The position numbers and the translations under genes are program-made. Under the pieces are notes generated by a model that did no database searches, was not told the origin of the DNA, and worked only from the letters and a program-made list of their open reading frames with translations. 64,000 nt of DNA from Hyperoodon ampullatus (Eukaryota > Chordata > Mammalia > Artiodactyla > Ziphiidae): the NCBI GenBank assembly GCA_949752795.1, contig OX457061.1, positions 122,718,152 through 122,782,151 on the forward strand. The letters are read 5' to 3'. Below are positions 1-11,111 of this stretch, piece after piece (position 1 is the first letter of the stretch; the number at the start of each line of letters is the position of its first letter).

Positions 1-1266
1 CATCCCCTGAGGAACCCAAGCCCTCCACTGGATTCTTTGCATCTAGCTGGCAATTTAGGGAAAAAAAGAGTAGGTGCAGGATCCCCTATGATGTGTCTTA
101 AGAGCCAGGCCTGGACCGGTGAACATTCCTTCTGATCACTTGTATTGGCTAGAACTCAGCCACATGTATTGGTAGGTGAATAGCTCAATGGTGTATTTGG
201 TCCTTCAAATCATGTTTTAGAAAATATTTAGTAGCATGGGAAAATGGAAACAGTAAGTGGGGGAAAATATGATACAAAAGTAAGTGCATTCTGGTTCTAA
301 CTCGTTAATAAAATAAATAATATATTTTCATTTAAAAAAGCCTATAAGGAAATAACCCACTAACATTTTGATCTCTGTTTAAATAGTGGGATTGTTGGGA
401 ATCTTCTCAATATTCCTCTTTCTTATCTAAATTATTGATTATGAAAGTGTTACTTTTCAAAATAAACCTTATCAAAAAAATTTTAAAGCAAGAAAGTGGT
501 GTATCTTTAAAAGATTTCTATATTCCTGGAAATTACCCATAAGAGGCCTTGTACATAGTAGATGCTTAATACGTATTCAAAGATTCACCATATTCATTGA
601 CTGAATAGAGTAATTAAATAGAAAAAGCCTAAGAACAAAAGGTTAAGGAACTGTTATTTCCCTAATGATGCTATGTAAATGTGGTAGCCGGTGAGCCAAA
701 CCACCACACTTTCTGTGATAATCTGATTTCAGTTTTGTAACACTTAAGTCACATAGTAGATGTGGTACCAATACTAGTGAGTTACCTGTGTTAGTGTTTC
801 CTGAACTTTATTCATCTTGGTACTGCTTATGCCATTTTTAGTCATACCTAGAGTAGTACACATATTATTGCTTACTATTTTTCATTAAAATTATATACTT
901 TTATAAAGTTAAGTTTAGCTTTGTACTAAACAATGATACTAGTAAAATCACAGGACTGTGGTATTAATTTTTCAACACTTATTAAAATTAATGCATAATT
1001 ATCAAAATTTTAAAAATTCACATTCTACTTAATCATCTCTTTTAACCCCAACTTTACTACCCTTTAGAAATAACTGACCTATTATATGGCATATTTATCT
1101 ACTTAATGTTTTAGGTTCAAGCTTCTATAATGTTTAGGTTCAAGCTTCCATGAACAATACAGGTTTTGCCCACCTGACAGAATATCTAGTTTTATGAATT
1201 ATGCTCTAATTTTGTGATTTATGTTCATGTATAGGTGAACATAAAGTGAATGTTTAATAGGTACTA
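1..1266. other. AT-rich single-copy sequence, no gene seen
   Basis: No convincing open frame, splice pattern or young transposon is visible. At about 541-605 the text resembles the end of an L2 or MIR element (cttgtacatagtagatgctt followed by a degenerate ttgactgaataga). That is too short and diverged for a firm call. Confidence 0.5.
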
Positions 1267-1473
1267 TTTTTTGGTTTTTTGCGGTACGTGGGCCTCTCAC
1301 TGCTGTGGCCTCTCCCCTTGCGGAGCACAGGCTCCGAGCACGCAGGCTCAGCGGCCATGGCTCACGGGCCCAGCCGCTCCGCGGCATGTGGGATCCTCCC
1401 GGACCGGGGCACGAACCCGTGTCCCCTGCATTGGCAGGCGGACTCTCAACCACTGCGCCACCAGGGAAGCCCT
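1267..1473 (-). mobile_element. CHR-type SINE, short cetacean form
   Basis: On the plus strand the element reads as a T-rich tail, then gcggtacgtgggcctctcac and so on, ending in ccaccagggaagccct, which is the reverse complement of the tRNA-derived head. The A box and B box of the Pol III promoter lie near the 1473 end. The body differs from the other copies at a few sites (gagcacgcagg for ggacgcgcagg, cctcccgg for cttcccgg). I could not find clear target-site duplications. Frames through it are SINE pseudo-peptides, not genes. Confidence 0.93.
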
Positions 1474-3169
1474 GGAACATTTTTCAAAGACCAGAATTCT
1501 TTGGTTTGCACGTAGCTCACGTGAGTCAAATAGAGAGGTAGCTACTGTTTCTCAAGATCATAATCCTGCTCCCAGAGATGATAAATGACAACAACAGCAA
1601 AAGCTGGCCATTAATTTCACACTTTGGGTGCAAGTTTCTTTTCTGAATGACAAAGAATATAAACTTTGGGTTTTGTGACTCTTGAACTAAAAATACAGAG
1701 GGAATTGTAGAATGTACATCTGGGGAAATCCTCAGGATAGAGACCTTTTTCGGGATGATTTATGTGTTGCCTAAAAATAATGGTGTGGTTTCTTGGTTGT
1801 TCCTGGCTTTCTGGTTATTAAGTTTTTCACTTTTTAAAAACCAAGTGTTAAGAAAGAGGTGGGAACCAGGAAAGCAGGGTGAAGTCAGCAAAATAAAACG
1901 GAGATCCACAGCCAAGGGGATGACTTAATAGGTCACATTAGGTAGGTTATGGTAAAAAACCTACAAGATTTTCTTTTCCTGCGTTTTAAAAAGAAGACAA
2001 AAAGCTTCAGCACAAATCCCATCTACAGAGACTGGAGGATCTCGGAGGACAGGAGCTAATTGATGAACATTCACGCTCATTGTGGGGCACAGACTTTGAG
2101 AACAAGCCTTTTCCTGAGTACCGAGGACCACAGTACACGTTGGCTGAGCTGTTTGTTATTCTTACCAATTAGGTGTGGCTGAGTTTCTATTACGTATATC
2201 ATCCCACCATGTGATTCATCCAGCGGGTGTATTTTAATTATTGAACCAAGACGTGAGTAATTGGAAAGGAGGGAACCTAAGAAGAAACACCAGTTCTTCT
2301 GCATCAACCTACAGGTCAGGAACTAGGAGGTCTTTTGTTTCTTCTTTTGACGTCTAAAAAGAAATATTCTTACATCTCCAAGAGAAAGAGCAAGAAAACA
2401 GAGGGATGAAACACTCCTGATCAAGGGCCTGTAGTCAGTGTCCCATTTACCCCATGTGTCACCTGCTTGAGCCCTAACCCCTACTATCCACCACTCCAGT
2501 TACCCTGATCTTTCCTGTTCTTAGGGTATGATTTAAACAGCCTGTTCTCCTCTTTTTGGAAGTTGGATACAAATGATAAATAATAAGTGGTAAATTTGGC
2601 TTCACTTTTGACTGACCTCATTAGGCTTTAAATGGGAATCACAGAGACCCACAAAGGTACATTACGGTTGTCCTGGCACCGAGCACTAATGGGTAGAGTT
2701 CACAAATAAAGTAATAGAAATGATTCTGTCTTGCGTGCACTCTGGGGAAACAGCAGACAGATACCCACTCTGGTCAGTAGCTGGAGGAGTCCAGGCTGTG
2801 CGGACCAGAAGCAGAGCTGTAGGACAGTCCCCACTGTGCCTCAAGGACAGCCCTTGCCCTGCCCCAACAGGAGGACTGTTGTTTGATTGCTGGTCTTTAC
2901 AGCCACGTTGCATGCGTAACGGTCATCATCAGGGGACCACAGTACCTCTGCTGAGTTTATCATAGTGCAGGAGTGTCTCAGCTTCACAAACTGTGATGGG
3001 GCAACCTAAATTAAACTATTTTACTTGCTTTGTTGGAAGAGGGTCAAAGAAACTGGCCTTAGAACACACCGTGCTGCAAATAAGATTGGAACCCATTTCT
3101 ACAAACTCCCAGTCTAAGGTTTCCTTTACTCGGTGGAAACTCCTATATCAAGTTGAAGACATGAATCAT
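1474..3169. other. Single-copy sequence, no gene seen
   Basis: Mixed-composition sequence with only short, unconvincing frames. The 2720-2960 part is somewhat GC-richer and open on both strands, but shows no recognisable domain, signal peptide or splice context. I see no repeat I can name here. Confidence 0.45.
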
Positions 3170-3194
3170 CTGTTCAATTTAATTAAGCATTTGT

Positions 3195-3480
3195 AAACTG
3201 AGCATGGGCACTGGAGACACAGTGCTGGATGAGCCGGGAAAATCCCCTGCTTTCACAGAGCTTAGAGGCCCAGAAGGAAGGTGGACAGTAAGTTATGTAA
3301 GGTATGTTATGATGAGACCCACTTCAGATTCAGTCCACGAGGCAACGGAGGCACCTCATGCTACCTAGTCCAGTGGATCACAGAGGGGCTCCTTGAAGAG
3401 CAGACTGATGCAGGAGTAGGTGTTACCCCGCCAAGGAGGTGGCTGAGGGAGATAAAAGAACAGAAAGCAGTCCTACGGCT
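3195..3480 (-). repeat. Ancient L2 3'-end-like relic (antisense)
   Basis: The plus strand shows the reverse-complemented hallmarks of an L2 tail: a run like gggcactggagacacagtgc, then tttcacagagcttagaggcc, then a region ending in ggggctccttgaagag. The sense L2 equivalents are the aagctccatgagggcaggga and ctgtatccccagcacc motifs. Divergence is high, so the exact edges and subfamily are uncertain. Confidence 0.5.
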
Positions 3481-4085
3481 GGCGTGAGTGATCCATGGTG
3501 CACCATGGCTAAACCAAGGATTTTAGAAATGATCTTAAGGACAACAAGAAAAGGAGGAAAACAGACCACAGTGGGTGTGGATTGAGAGCAACAGAGAGCC
3601 TGGAGTCCACATGGCTCAGCTTAGAGTCCCTCGCCTCCCATTTTACCAGATAATGTTAAGAACGCACATGTATTTATTTTCCTAAAAGTAGACCGAAGGA
3701 AGCGAAGCCAGCGCTCTTCCTCAGTTCAGACAATTTCTGTCTGCTGAATAGCTGCTGCATTCAAGGGCACGTCCTACTTGTACTAGGCACTATTCAGACT
3801 CAAGGAGCAAGTAAATATGTCCTGGTGTCCGCTTACCCATTACATTCAGAGCAGTGCTTACGAGCACCTCACTGACAGCAATCTGATGGGAAGACAGGAC
3901 AAAATAAAATGCAACAGATGGGCCCGTCTGCAAACAGCTATTAGGCAGACCGCTTAACATTTTAACAAATAACCAAGTTGATCTCAGGATTACTTCCAAG
4001 AGTAAGAGAATTGGGGGGTTTTCTTTTTTTAAAAAGATTAAGAACAAATTTCAATTTTACGCCACCAAATTACTTTTTGCTTAAA
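3481..4085. other. Single-copy sequence, no gene seen
   Basis: No recognisable repeat or coding signal. The frames here are short and lack any family signature. Confidence 0.45.
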
Positions 4086-4290
4086 AATATGAGTGCATAC
4101 CATAGGCCAGGCATTATACCAGGGACTCGAATTGAGGACCTTGCTCCTGGTCTCTGGGGAGCTTACAAATGGGTGGGAGCTACAGATATTGGGACAATGT
4201 ATCACCGTGGGTTGTGCTCTAGAAAAGGAGCTACAGTAACGGGGATGACTTCGTGAGCCTGTGGAAGGTGAACGAGAGCAGTGGTGTTCC
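4086..4290 (-). repeat. Ancient L2-like relic (antisense)
   Basis: The plus strand reads ccaggcattataccagggac followed by gaccttgctcctggtctctggggagcttac. This is the antisense form of the L2 3' end (gtaagctcc, gggcaggg, cccagcacc, gcctggc). It is the same class as the relic near 3.2 kb and is strongly diverged. Confidence 0.5.
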
Positions 4291-5035
4291 TGCATTGTTT
4301 TTTGGTTGACACAATTTTTAGTAAGATGGTTGAAATCCAACACATTTTTGTTTTCTTTTAAACTTTTCTAAATCAAAAAAGGAGCAGGTAGCAAATTCAC
4401 TCCAGAAATGAAACTGTTGTCATCACAAGGAGACATTTTCAATGTGATTTGACAGTTTTCCATCAGCACGGATCAAAGAACATCAACCAGTGCACTAGAC
4501 CCTGGAAATATTTATGACTGTCCAGTTTGCTTTCTTTTTTAAAAAAGATAATCTATTCACAGTACTAAAAGCATTTGTATAACTTTTGTCTTACACACTA
4601 TGCACAAATTTTCATATCTCAACATGGAAAGGATTCTGGTTGTATTTGAAACGTTCGAGGGTATATCATAAGCCTCACCGTTCACATATGATTTCATTGA
4701 CACATTCATGCAGCACACGTTGAGTGACTGTGCCAGGCTGAGGACACACAGTCCTGCTCTTAGGGAGCTTACAGCCTGGGAAATCCAAATGGAATGATGA
4801 ATGGTTATAGAAAGTGTCTCTTTTCCTTGGCCGTTCTTCTCACTACTACCTTTAATTAAAAATTTAACGTTCTATCTTATAACTATTTCCAAATATCCCT
4901 TTTTACTATTAGCATTGTGTGAAAACACTCTTTTTCTGGGTACCTGTCATTCAGTGTTATGCCATAATGGCTGACATCATGAACTTATCAAGAGTTTCAC
5001 TGCCATGATTCACTCTAGTTGATGCCTTATGTTCA
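4291..5035. other. Single-copy sequence with a short L2-like piece
   Basis: Mostly unrecognised AT-rich sequence. Around 4700-4790 the words gactgtgccaggctgagg and ctcttagggagcttacagcc look like a third antisense L2 tail fragment. No coding feature was found. Confidence 0.4.
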
Positions 5036-5112
5036 AAAGGAAAGAAAGGAAAGGAAAGGAGGGAGAGAGAGAGAGAAGGAGGGAGGGAGCGAGGAAGGAA
5101 GGAAGGAAGGAA
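5036..5112. repeat. Purine-rich (GGAA/GA)n microsatellite
   Basis: A run of about 75 bases that is purine on the plus strand: aaaggaaagaaaggaaagg, then gggagagagagagaga, then four to five ggaa units (gaggaaggaaggaaggaagg). The unit changes along the tract from AAAGG to GA to GGAA, so it is a compound array. Confidence 0.9.
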
Positions 5113-6097
5113 CAGGATGCTAATGAGCATAGCTACCCATGAAGCTCTTTACGGATAATGTATGATAAGAAAAGAAAAAAATTGAAACAAAAAATTTGGG
5201 GAGCAGCAATCTGGGCGCCCAGAAAAGAGAAAAAGTAAACTAGAACTAGAATTGTGCAACAAATTAGAATTATTTTTAACCAAAGTTGAGAAAACAGGAG
5301 GTTAATAATCCATCAATGCAATCTAAGGAAAATCCTCAATTGCTTAAGCTAAGGATTGAGAAAATCTTAAATCAGATGTGTTAGCAAGAGGAAATAATTT
5401 ATTACAATTCCTTAATTCAACATTAAATAAAATTTCAATCACCAGTTCCTCTTGTGAAGTCTACCAAGCGACTTGAACTGTGTCTCTTGCCTAGAAATAG
5501 GTCAGTTAAATAAATGATTGCGAAGGAGTATATGATGTCTGATTTCATGAGTCATTTAATGCTTAATAACAAAAGCAAATCAATCAAGGGGGAAAATATC
5601 AATAGTTCAAATCTGTTGCATCTGAGGTTTTAAATTTTATTTTGCTTCTTTAATTTTGAAATCTCAGCATTAGAAATCAGAATTTTTCATTACCTTTCTC
5701 TTTTCTTCAGTCTCAAGTGACAGTTTATTGAATTCATTGTATTATATATGGAAATTTTAAAGTGCAGATTGTTTTACTTCAAAGGTTTTTTAAAATGTTG
5801 ATTGCACGGAGAGAAGGTGCTGGGAATAAGAATTCACACCTGCATACAAGCAGGCATTTAAAACAACTGTCCATCATTTAAAATCTGCATTCTCATACTT
5901 CAGCAGCACTGAGTTAAAAGAGGACCTTTACCAGTTAGAGTTTCCATCAACCTGCACTTACTGATCCCCTGCAGTATGAGCCCTGTGGTTTCAGAGAAGC
6001 ACAACCTCACCCAACCACTCGCAGCAGCTCCAGACTAGTCCCCCGCCTTCATTTAGACCTACCGTCTACCACCCAGCTCAAACCAAGGGGGGAAGAG
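5113..6097. other. AT-rich single-copy sequence
   Basis: No gene and no repeat I can name. The 5250-5800 part is AT-rich with many TAAT words, as seen in both neutral and conserved non-coding sequence. The two cannot be told apart here without alignment. Confidence 0.4.
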
Positions 6098-6347
6098 GGG
6101 GTGCGAGGAATTGGGAGATTGGGATTGACATAGACATAGACACACTATTGATACTATGTATAAAATAGGTAACTAATGAGAACGTACTGTAGAGCACAGG
6201 GAGCTCTACTCAGTGCTCTGTGGTGACCTAAATGGGAAGGAAATCTAAAAAAGGGGATGTATGTATACGTACAGCTGGTTCACTTTACTGTACAGCAGAA
6301 ACTAACACAACATTGTATAGCAACTATACTCCAATACGAATTTTAAA
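6098..6347 (+). mobile_element. L1 3'-UTR fragment (sense)
   Basis: The element shows the sense form of the artiodactyl/cetacean L1 3' UTR: gagcacagggagctctactc, then ttcactttactgtacagcag, aaactaacacaacattgta and a terminal caactatactccaatacg before an A-rich end. It is 5'-truncated and carries no ORF2. The SINE at 6360 is inserted directly at its tail. Confidence 0.85.
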
Positions 6348-6359
6348 AAACTCATTGGG

Positions 6360-6649
6360 GGCTTCCCTGGTGGCGCAGTGGTTGGGAGTCTGCCTGCTAA
6401 TGCAGGGAACACGGGTTCGAGCCCTGGTCTGGGAGGATCCCACATGCCGCGGAGCAACTAGGCCCGTGAGCCACAACTGCTGAGCCTGCGCGTCTGGAGC
6501 CTGTGCTCCGCAGCAAGAGAGGCCGCGATAGTGAGAGGCCCGCGCACCACGATGAAGAGTGGCCCCCGCCTGCCACAACTAGAGAAAGCCCTCACACAGA
6601 AACGAAGACCCAACACAGCAAAAATAAATAAATTAAAACAACAACAACA
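6360..6649 (+). mobile_element. CHR-type SINE, intermediate form with long 3' part
   Basis: The element starts gcttccctggtggcgcagtg and keeps the tRNA-derived head. It lacks about 40 bases of the middle relative to the long CHR form at 10.4 kb. Unlike the short copies it keeps the 3' block tgccacaactagagaaagcc and cgaagacccaacacagc before an (AAC)-rich tail. Target-site duplications aaactcattggg lie at 6348-6359 and about 6650-6661. Confidence 0.92.
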
Positions 6650-6739
6650 AAACTCATTGGGTAGTAAAGTTCCTTCTTATTTCTACAAATTCGAAGAATA
6701 GCTGTTTCAAAGCATAAAGTACAAGAAAATGAAAGATTG

Positions 6740-7215
6740 AAGGACAGAATGCTAGAGTTTTGCAGGCGGGGTTTCAGCAGAGCACACAGCCTCATGCCCC
6801 AGGAGGACATTGGGGATGCTATGCAGGGACCATTGTGTGTTCCCCAAACTCCTCCGGGTTCTTCCGGAAGCACAGCCTTAGTGCATTTCCCAGACCCTCG
6901 TACAGGGGTCACGTGACTGCATTCTGGCCAATGGAAATTACGTACACCACTTGCAGGCCTGGCCCCTGATCATCAGCGTACACAGTCCTCCAAGTTCTGT
7001 CTTATTCTCTGCCCGTCATCAGGTGCACAGAATTCAGGGGAAGACAAGGTCAATGGGCTGAAAGAGTCCCTCTGAGGGCATGTGTGGAAAAGTCCCCCGC
7101 CTCTTCCTACTGCACTCGTACCGGACTGTGACCAAGCAAGAACTTAGCCTCCACTGCATTATACCCCCGAGGCTTGAGGTTGTCATAGAAGTTATTACAC
7201 GACGAATAACACAGG
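6740..7215 (+). repeat. Possible MLT1-type (MaLR) LTR remnant
   Basis: The stretch cacgtgactgcattctggcc aatggaaatt, with cttgcaggcctggcccctga and a downstream gcctccactgcattatac, resembles the body of old MaLR-class LTRs. Both edges are vague and it may be a mosaic. It has no coding capacity; the frames of about 70-106 residues across it have no family signature. Confidence 0.35.
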
Positions 7216-7333
7216 TGTAAAGGGAGATGGTGGCCAGGAGAATGAGAAAGCAAGTATCCTTGATTTACAGTTGGCCGCTCATGCCACATTACTCTGTGTG
7301 GACATGAAAATAGCAAAATCAGAACCACAGACA

Positions 7334-7485
7334 GGGGACTTCCCTGGTGGTCCTGTGGTTAAGACTCCATGCTCCCACTGCTGGGGGGTCCAGGTTGGAT
7401 CCCTGGTCAGGGAACTAGATCCCGCGTGCCTCAACTAAGACCTGGCACAGCCAAATATATAAATATTAAAAAAAAATAAAACCCA
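7334..7485 (+). mobile_element. Short CHR-1-like tRNA-derived SINE
   Basis: The element begins ggggacttccctggtggtcc and continues with a B box-like ggttggatccctggtcaggg, then gaactagatcccgcgtgcc, and ends in an A-rich tail near 7485. It belongs to the related SINE group whose body ends soon after the tRNA-like head. It is more diverged than the abundant short CHR copies. Confidence 0.85.
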
Positions 7486-8010
7486 CACAACATAAAAAGT
7501 TACTAAGCCAATATATTAAGGTTCAGCTACAGTTGAATACCTTGGCGATCATCCGTTTTTTTCTTCCAGGGTCTACATGTCTGTGTCACCTTTCCCCAGA
7601 CATGTAGCTGCTGCCTTCCCCTTGGGAACCAATTGTTCACATGTCCCCTCCACATTTCCCCTATGACTATGTAGCTTCATTATCCTGCATTCCTTTCCCA
7701 AGTTGTTAAAATTATTTCCTGTTTTACATAAATTGTTGATAGCTACTTCTTTGACATTAATGAATCTGTAAGGGGAGGAAGATAAGCTCAATTATTTCAG
7801 CATAAAAATAAAAGCCAGTTTTTTAAAAATTGTAATTTTGTTCTTGTTTAATATTTTCTTTTGTGGTTTTTTTTCCCTAACAGATATTGCAATATGTTAT
7901 AAAGGTCTGGTAATCAAAACCAGAATAATGATGATGCCACAATAGACCAATGGATTGAAATAGAAGACCCCAAAGCATGTAAGAAGCATAATAGAATACC
8001 CAGAAGTATA
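7486..8010. other. Single-copy sequence, no gene seen
   Basis: AT-rich, with no named repeat and no credible coding frame. Confidence 0.45.
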
Positions 8011-8026
8011 TATAAATGCCACTCTT

Positions 8027-8156
8027 TTCCTCGGAGATTTTTTTTTTTTTTTTTTGGTCATACCACGTGCCTTGCAGCATCTTTCCCGACTAGGGATTGA
8101 ACCTGGGCCACTGCAGTGAAAGCCCGGAATCCTAACCACTAGCCCAGGGAAGTCCC
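8027..8156 (-). mobile_element. Short CHR-1-like SINE with 3' extension
   Basis: On the plus strand: poly-T, ggtcataccacgtgcc, gggattgaacctgggcca, and a terminal agcccagggaagtccc (the antisense tRNA-like head). Perfect 16-bp target-site duplications tataaatgccactctt lie at 8011-8026 and 8157-8172. Eleven non-A bases (ttcctcggaga on the plus strand) sit between the tail and the left duplication, so the insert ends in unique sequence beyond its tail. Confidence 0.9.
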
Positions 8157-8172
8157 TATAAATGCCACTCTT

Positions 8173-8269
8173 GTGTGTACTATGTTTTTATATATACATG
8201 GGGATATTTCTGAGCCTTCTATTTGAATGGACATCTCCTGCTCCCTATATTTGTGTTTTTTCCCTTTTT
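8173..8269. other. Short spacer
   Basis: AT-rich sequence between the SINE and the LTR-like element that follows. Nothing recognisable. Confidence 0.4.
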
Positions 8270-8775
8270 TTTCTGTATTCTTTTTAAAAATAACACAGTG
8301 TAACAGCAAAGCCATCAGAATGGCTTCCAATCTTTCCGGTCTCCTAGTTCACCCCCCACCATGTAATCCCCTCTTACTTTGTAGCAGGGTTGGTCTGTGT
8401 GGCCCTAGAACAGCAAGAGGGATGGCATGTCCTCAGGATTTAGCTCACACTCCTCTTTTGGCTCCCTCGTTCTGGGGAAGTAGGTCATCTCGCAAGAGGA
8501 CACTCAGGCAGCTCTGGAGGGTCCCCTGTGACAAGGAACTGAGACCCACAGCCAGCGAGAGCCCAGGCCTGCCAACGAACAGGTAAGCAAGCTTGGAAGG
8601 GGATCTTCCCACAGCTGAGCCTTCCGTGACGGCAGTTCAAGTGGTAGCTGAGCCAGTACCCAAGGGTGCCATCCAGAGTCCTAAATCTCAGGAACCGTAC
8701 GAGACAACGAATGTTTGTTGCTTTGTGCTACTCTGCCACAGGGTAATTTGTTACACATTAGATAATTCAACCACA
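8270..8775 (+). mobile_element. MLT1-type (ERVL-MaLR) LTR
   Basis: Several MLT1J/K-like landmarks occur in the right order: ctggggaagtaggtcatctc, aagaggacactcaggcagc, gacaaggaactgagaccc, aagcttggaaggggatct and a 3' end gggtaatttgttacacatta gataattcaa. It is an old, heavily mutated LTR with no internal retroviral sequence, hence a solo LTR. Edges are approximate. Confidence 0.7.
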
Positions 8776-9581
8776 TAGCACATAAAATAAAATCAATAAA
8801 ACTAATATGGGTCAATGATTAGTAAATTACACAATTTGACAAGTTTTGACACTTCTGTTTAATCCTAATTGTCTTCTTCAAAATTAATTCCTTTGAGTAA
8901 AACATGTGATTACCAGTGTAACTAAAGGATTATTTTCCATTTTTTTAAACTCATTAAACAGTATTGCAGTGTATTTGCTTCTATTTAAAAAGATGATATG
9001 ACTCTGGGAAAAAAGCTACTTCAAATTAGCCTAAAAACTATTATTTCTTCCTATCAATGTGTAAAAACATGATGATTGCTTAGTAGAAGTTCCTAAGAGG
9101 TGGACTGACTTAAACATATATTTAAGCATAACATTCTAAACAAACAAGTTCTTTGAAGTCCTTGAAGATAGTTTTCTTTCTTGTGAACATCCCCCTTTAT
9201 ACTCCTAAGATGTTTGCAATCTCTGTCATTATTCTTGGTAGAGTTAAACTTCAACAGAGTAACTGAATGCTAACAATTCTGAATTAGTGAAGCTCCAAAT
9301 AAAGATGCTTTATTATGTGTGAGGGTGCTGGAAAGGCTAAAACCGCAAGTTCTGAGTCAAGGCGATCATTCTGAGCAGCCTGTGTCTCTGCCAGGGTTAC
9401 AGCACCAGTGTTCTCCATGCTTCACTGAGGTTGGAATCCAGATATTGGTACTGAATTGTCTTAATCTGGCCACAGTGGTCATTTTACTTTCCCACTCATT
9501 TTCCCTCAACTAGAATGACTAGGGATAATTGATTTTTCCATGTAGAAAAAGAATGAAAGTGAATCTCTATTTCACAACATT
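8776..9581. other. AT-rich single-copy sequence
   Basis: No gene, and no repeat that can be named. Confidence 0.45.
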
Positions 9582-9595
9582 AAAAACAAAAACAG

Positions 9596-9827
9596 GGGCT
9601 TCCCTGGTGGCGCAGTGGTTGAGAGTCTGCCTGCCGATGCAGGAGACGCGGGTTCGTGCCCCGGTCCGGGAGGGTCCCGCATGCCGCGGAGCGGCTGGGC
9701 CCGTGAGCCATGGCCGCTGAGCCTGCGCGTCCGGAGCCTGTGCTCTGCAACGGGAGAGGCCACAACAGTGAGAGGCCCGCGTACCACAAAAAAAAATAAA
9801 TAAATAAAATAAAAAAATAAAAAAAAA
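9596..9827 (+). mobile_element. CHR-type SINE, short cetacean form
   Basis: Near-consensus copy: gggcttccctggtggcgcag, B box gggttcgtgccc, then cgtgagccatggccgctgag and the 3' end cgcgtaccac. A composite A-rich tail of AAAT units plus poly-A follows. Target-site duplications of about 14 bp (aaaaacaaaaacag) flank it at 9582-9595 and 9828-9841. The low divergence suggests a fairly recent insertion. Confidence 0.95.
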
Positions 9828-9841
9828 AAAAACAAAAACAG

Positions 9842-10411
9842 AAACCCGAGTGAATCAAGGGCTTATGTGTGAAAGGCAGAACCTTAAGCATTTTGGAAGC
9901 AGATGGAGAGATTATCCTTATGACCTTGGAAGAATTTCTTCATTAAAATACAAAAATCGCAAATCGCGAAGGAAAAGATTAGAAAATTTGACTACATTGT
10001 GAACTTCTCTCTCTCTCTCTCTTTCTCTTAAGTATTATATTATGAAGAAGAATTTTTAGGGCGAGTAATGTGACTTAATAAGCTTCATTATTTTGGCAAT
10101 TTTGGTGCAAATCTTAGTAATAGAGCCAGAGATCTGGCTCCAAGATCACTTTTTTTGTGTGTGTGATTCTTGGTTTTGATGGCTGTCGTAGCCTTAATTT
10201 TCTCATTCATATTTTTCTTATATCCTGAATTTTCTCAATTATTGTTTTCTTTTTGTACTTTAGTATCTTTGTAAATTACATCAAAACTAAGGGGGTAGGT
10301 AATAAATAAATAAGTTGAACAAAACATTAGGTTCAGTTTATGCTGCCAACAGATAAGTATTTCTAACCCGAGCCTTCAAAACATTATAAAAATTTTATAG
10401 TAAACAATGGA
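9842..10411. other. Single-copy sequence with a short (CT)n
   Basis: Unrecognised sequence. A pyrimidine repeat of about 25 bases (ctctctctctctctctttctc) lies at 10005-10029. Confidence 0.5.
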
Positions 10412-10731
10412 GGGGCTTCCCTGGTGGTGCAGTGGGTAAGAATCTGCCTGCCAATGCAGGGGACATGGGTTCAAGCCGTGGTCCAGGAAGATCCCACATG
10501 CCACGGAGTAACTGAGCCCGCATGCCACAACTACTGAGCCTGTGCTCCAGGGCCTCTGTGCCACAACTACTGAAGCCTGCACGCCTAGCATCCCTGCTCC
10601 ACAACAAGAGAAGCCACTGCAGTGAGAAGCCCATGCACCGCAACAAAGAGTAGCCCCACTTGCCACAACTAGAGAAAGCCCGTGCGCAGCAATGGAGACC
10701 CAACGCAGCCAAAAATAAACAAACAAACAAA
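10412..10731 (+). mobile_element. CHR-type SINE, long (older) form
   Basis: Full-length copy of about 320 bases. After the tRNA-like head (cttccctggtggtgcagtgg, catgggttcaagccgtgg) it contains the two tandem-like blocks tgccacaactactgagcctg and gccacaactactgaagcctg. The 3' block caacaaagagtagccccac, tagagaaagcccgtgcgcag follows, then an (AAAC) tail. The short copies elsewhere lack one middle block and the whole 3' block. TSDs are not clear. Confidence 0.92.
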
Positions 10732-11111
10732 TATTTAGAAAATGGATAATGTATGGAGACTTTCTGGCAATACTGAATGCAAATACAGGTAAATCTTCTC
10801 CAACTAACTCAGTTTTGGAACATCTAAACGTCCTATAATCTCAGAGACACAACACCATACCTATCAGTAATAGATAATACTTCCTAGTTGTCTAAAGATT
10901 CAATTTGTCAAATCATCTCGTTAATTTTTGTCAGGTTGGGTCTTGCATTGCATTTGCTAAATTGGGAGAATAACAGACTCAGACTCTACCTGCAGTTCCT
11001 GTAAGCTCTCTCAGAATACAGAGGAGCATGGGGCCCCACTTTTGTTCCTCCCAATTCAATCCTGTTATGCGATGCAGAAGTTACAAAGCTTTCATCAATT
11101 ACTGACTACTC
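10732..11111. other. Single-copy sequence, no gene seen
   Basis: No repeat or coding feature recognised. Confidence 0.45.
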
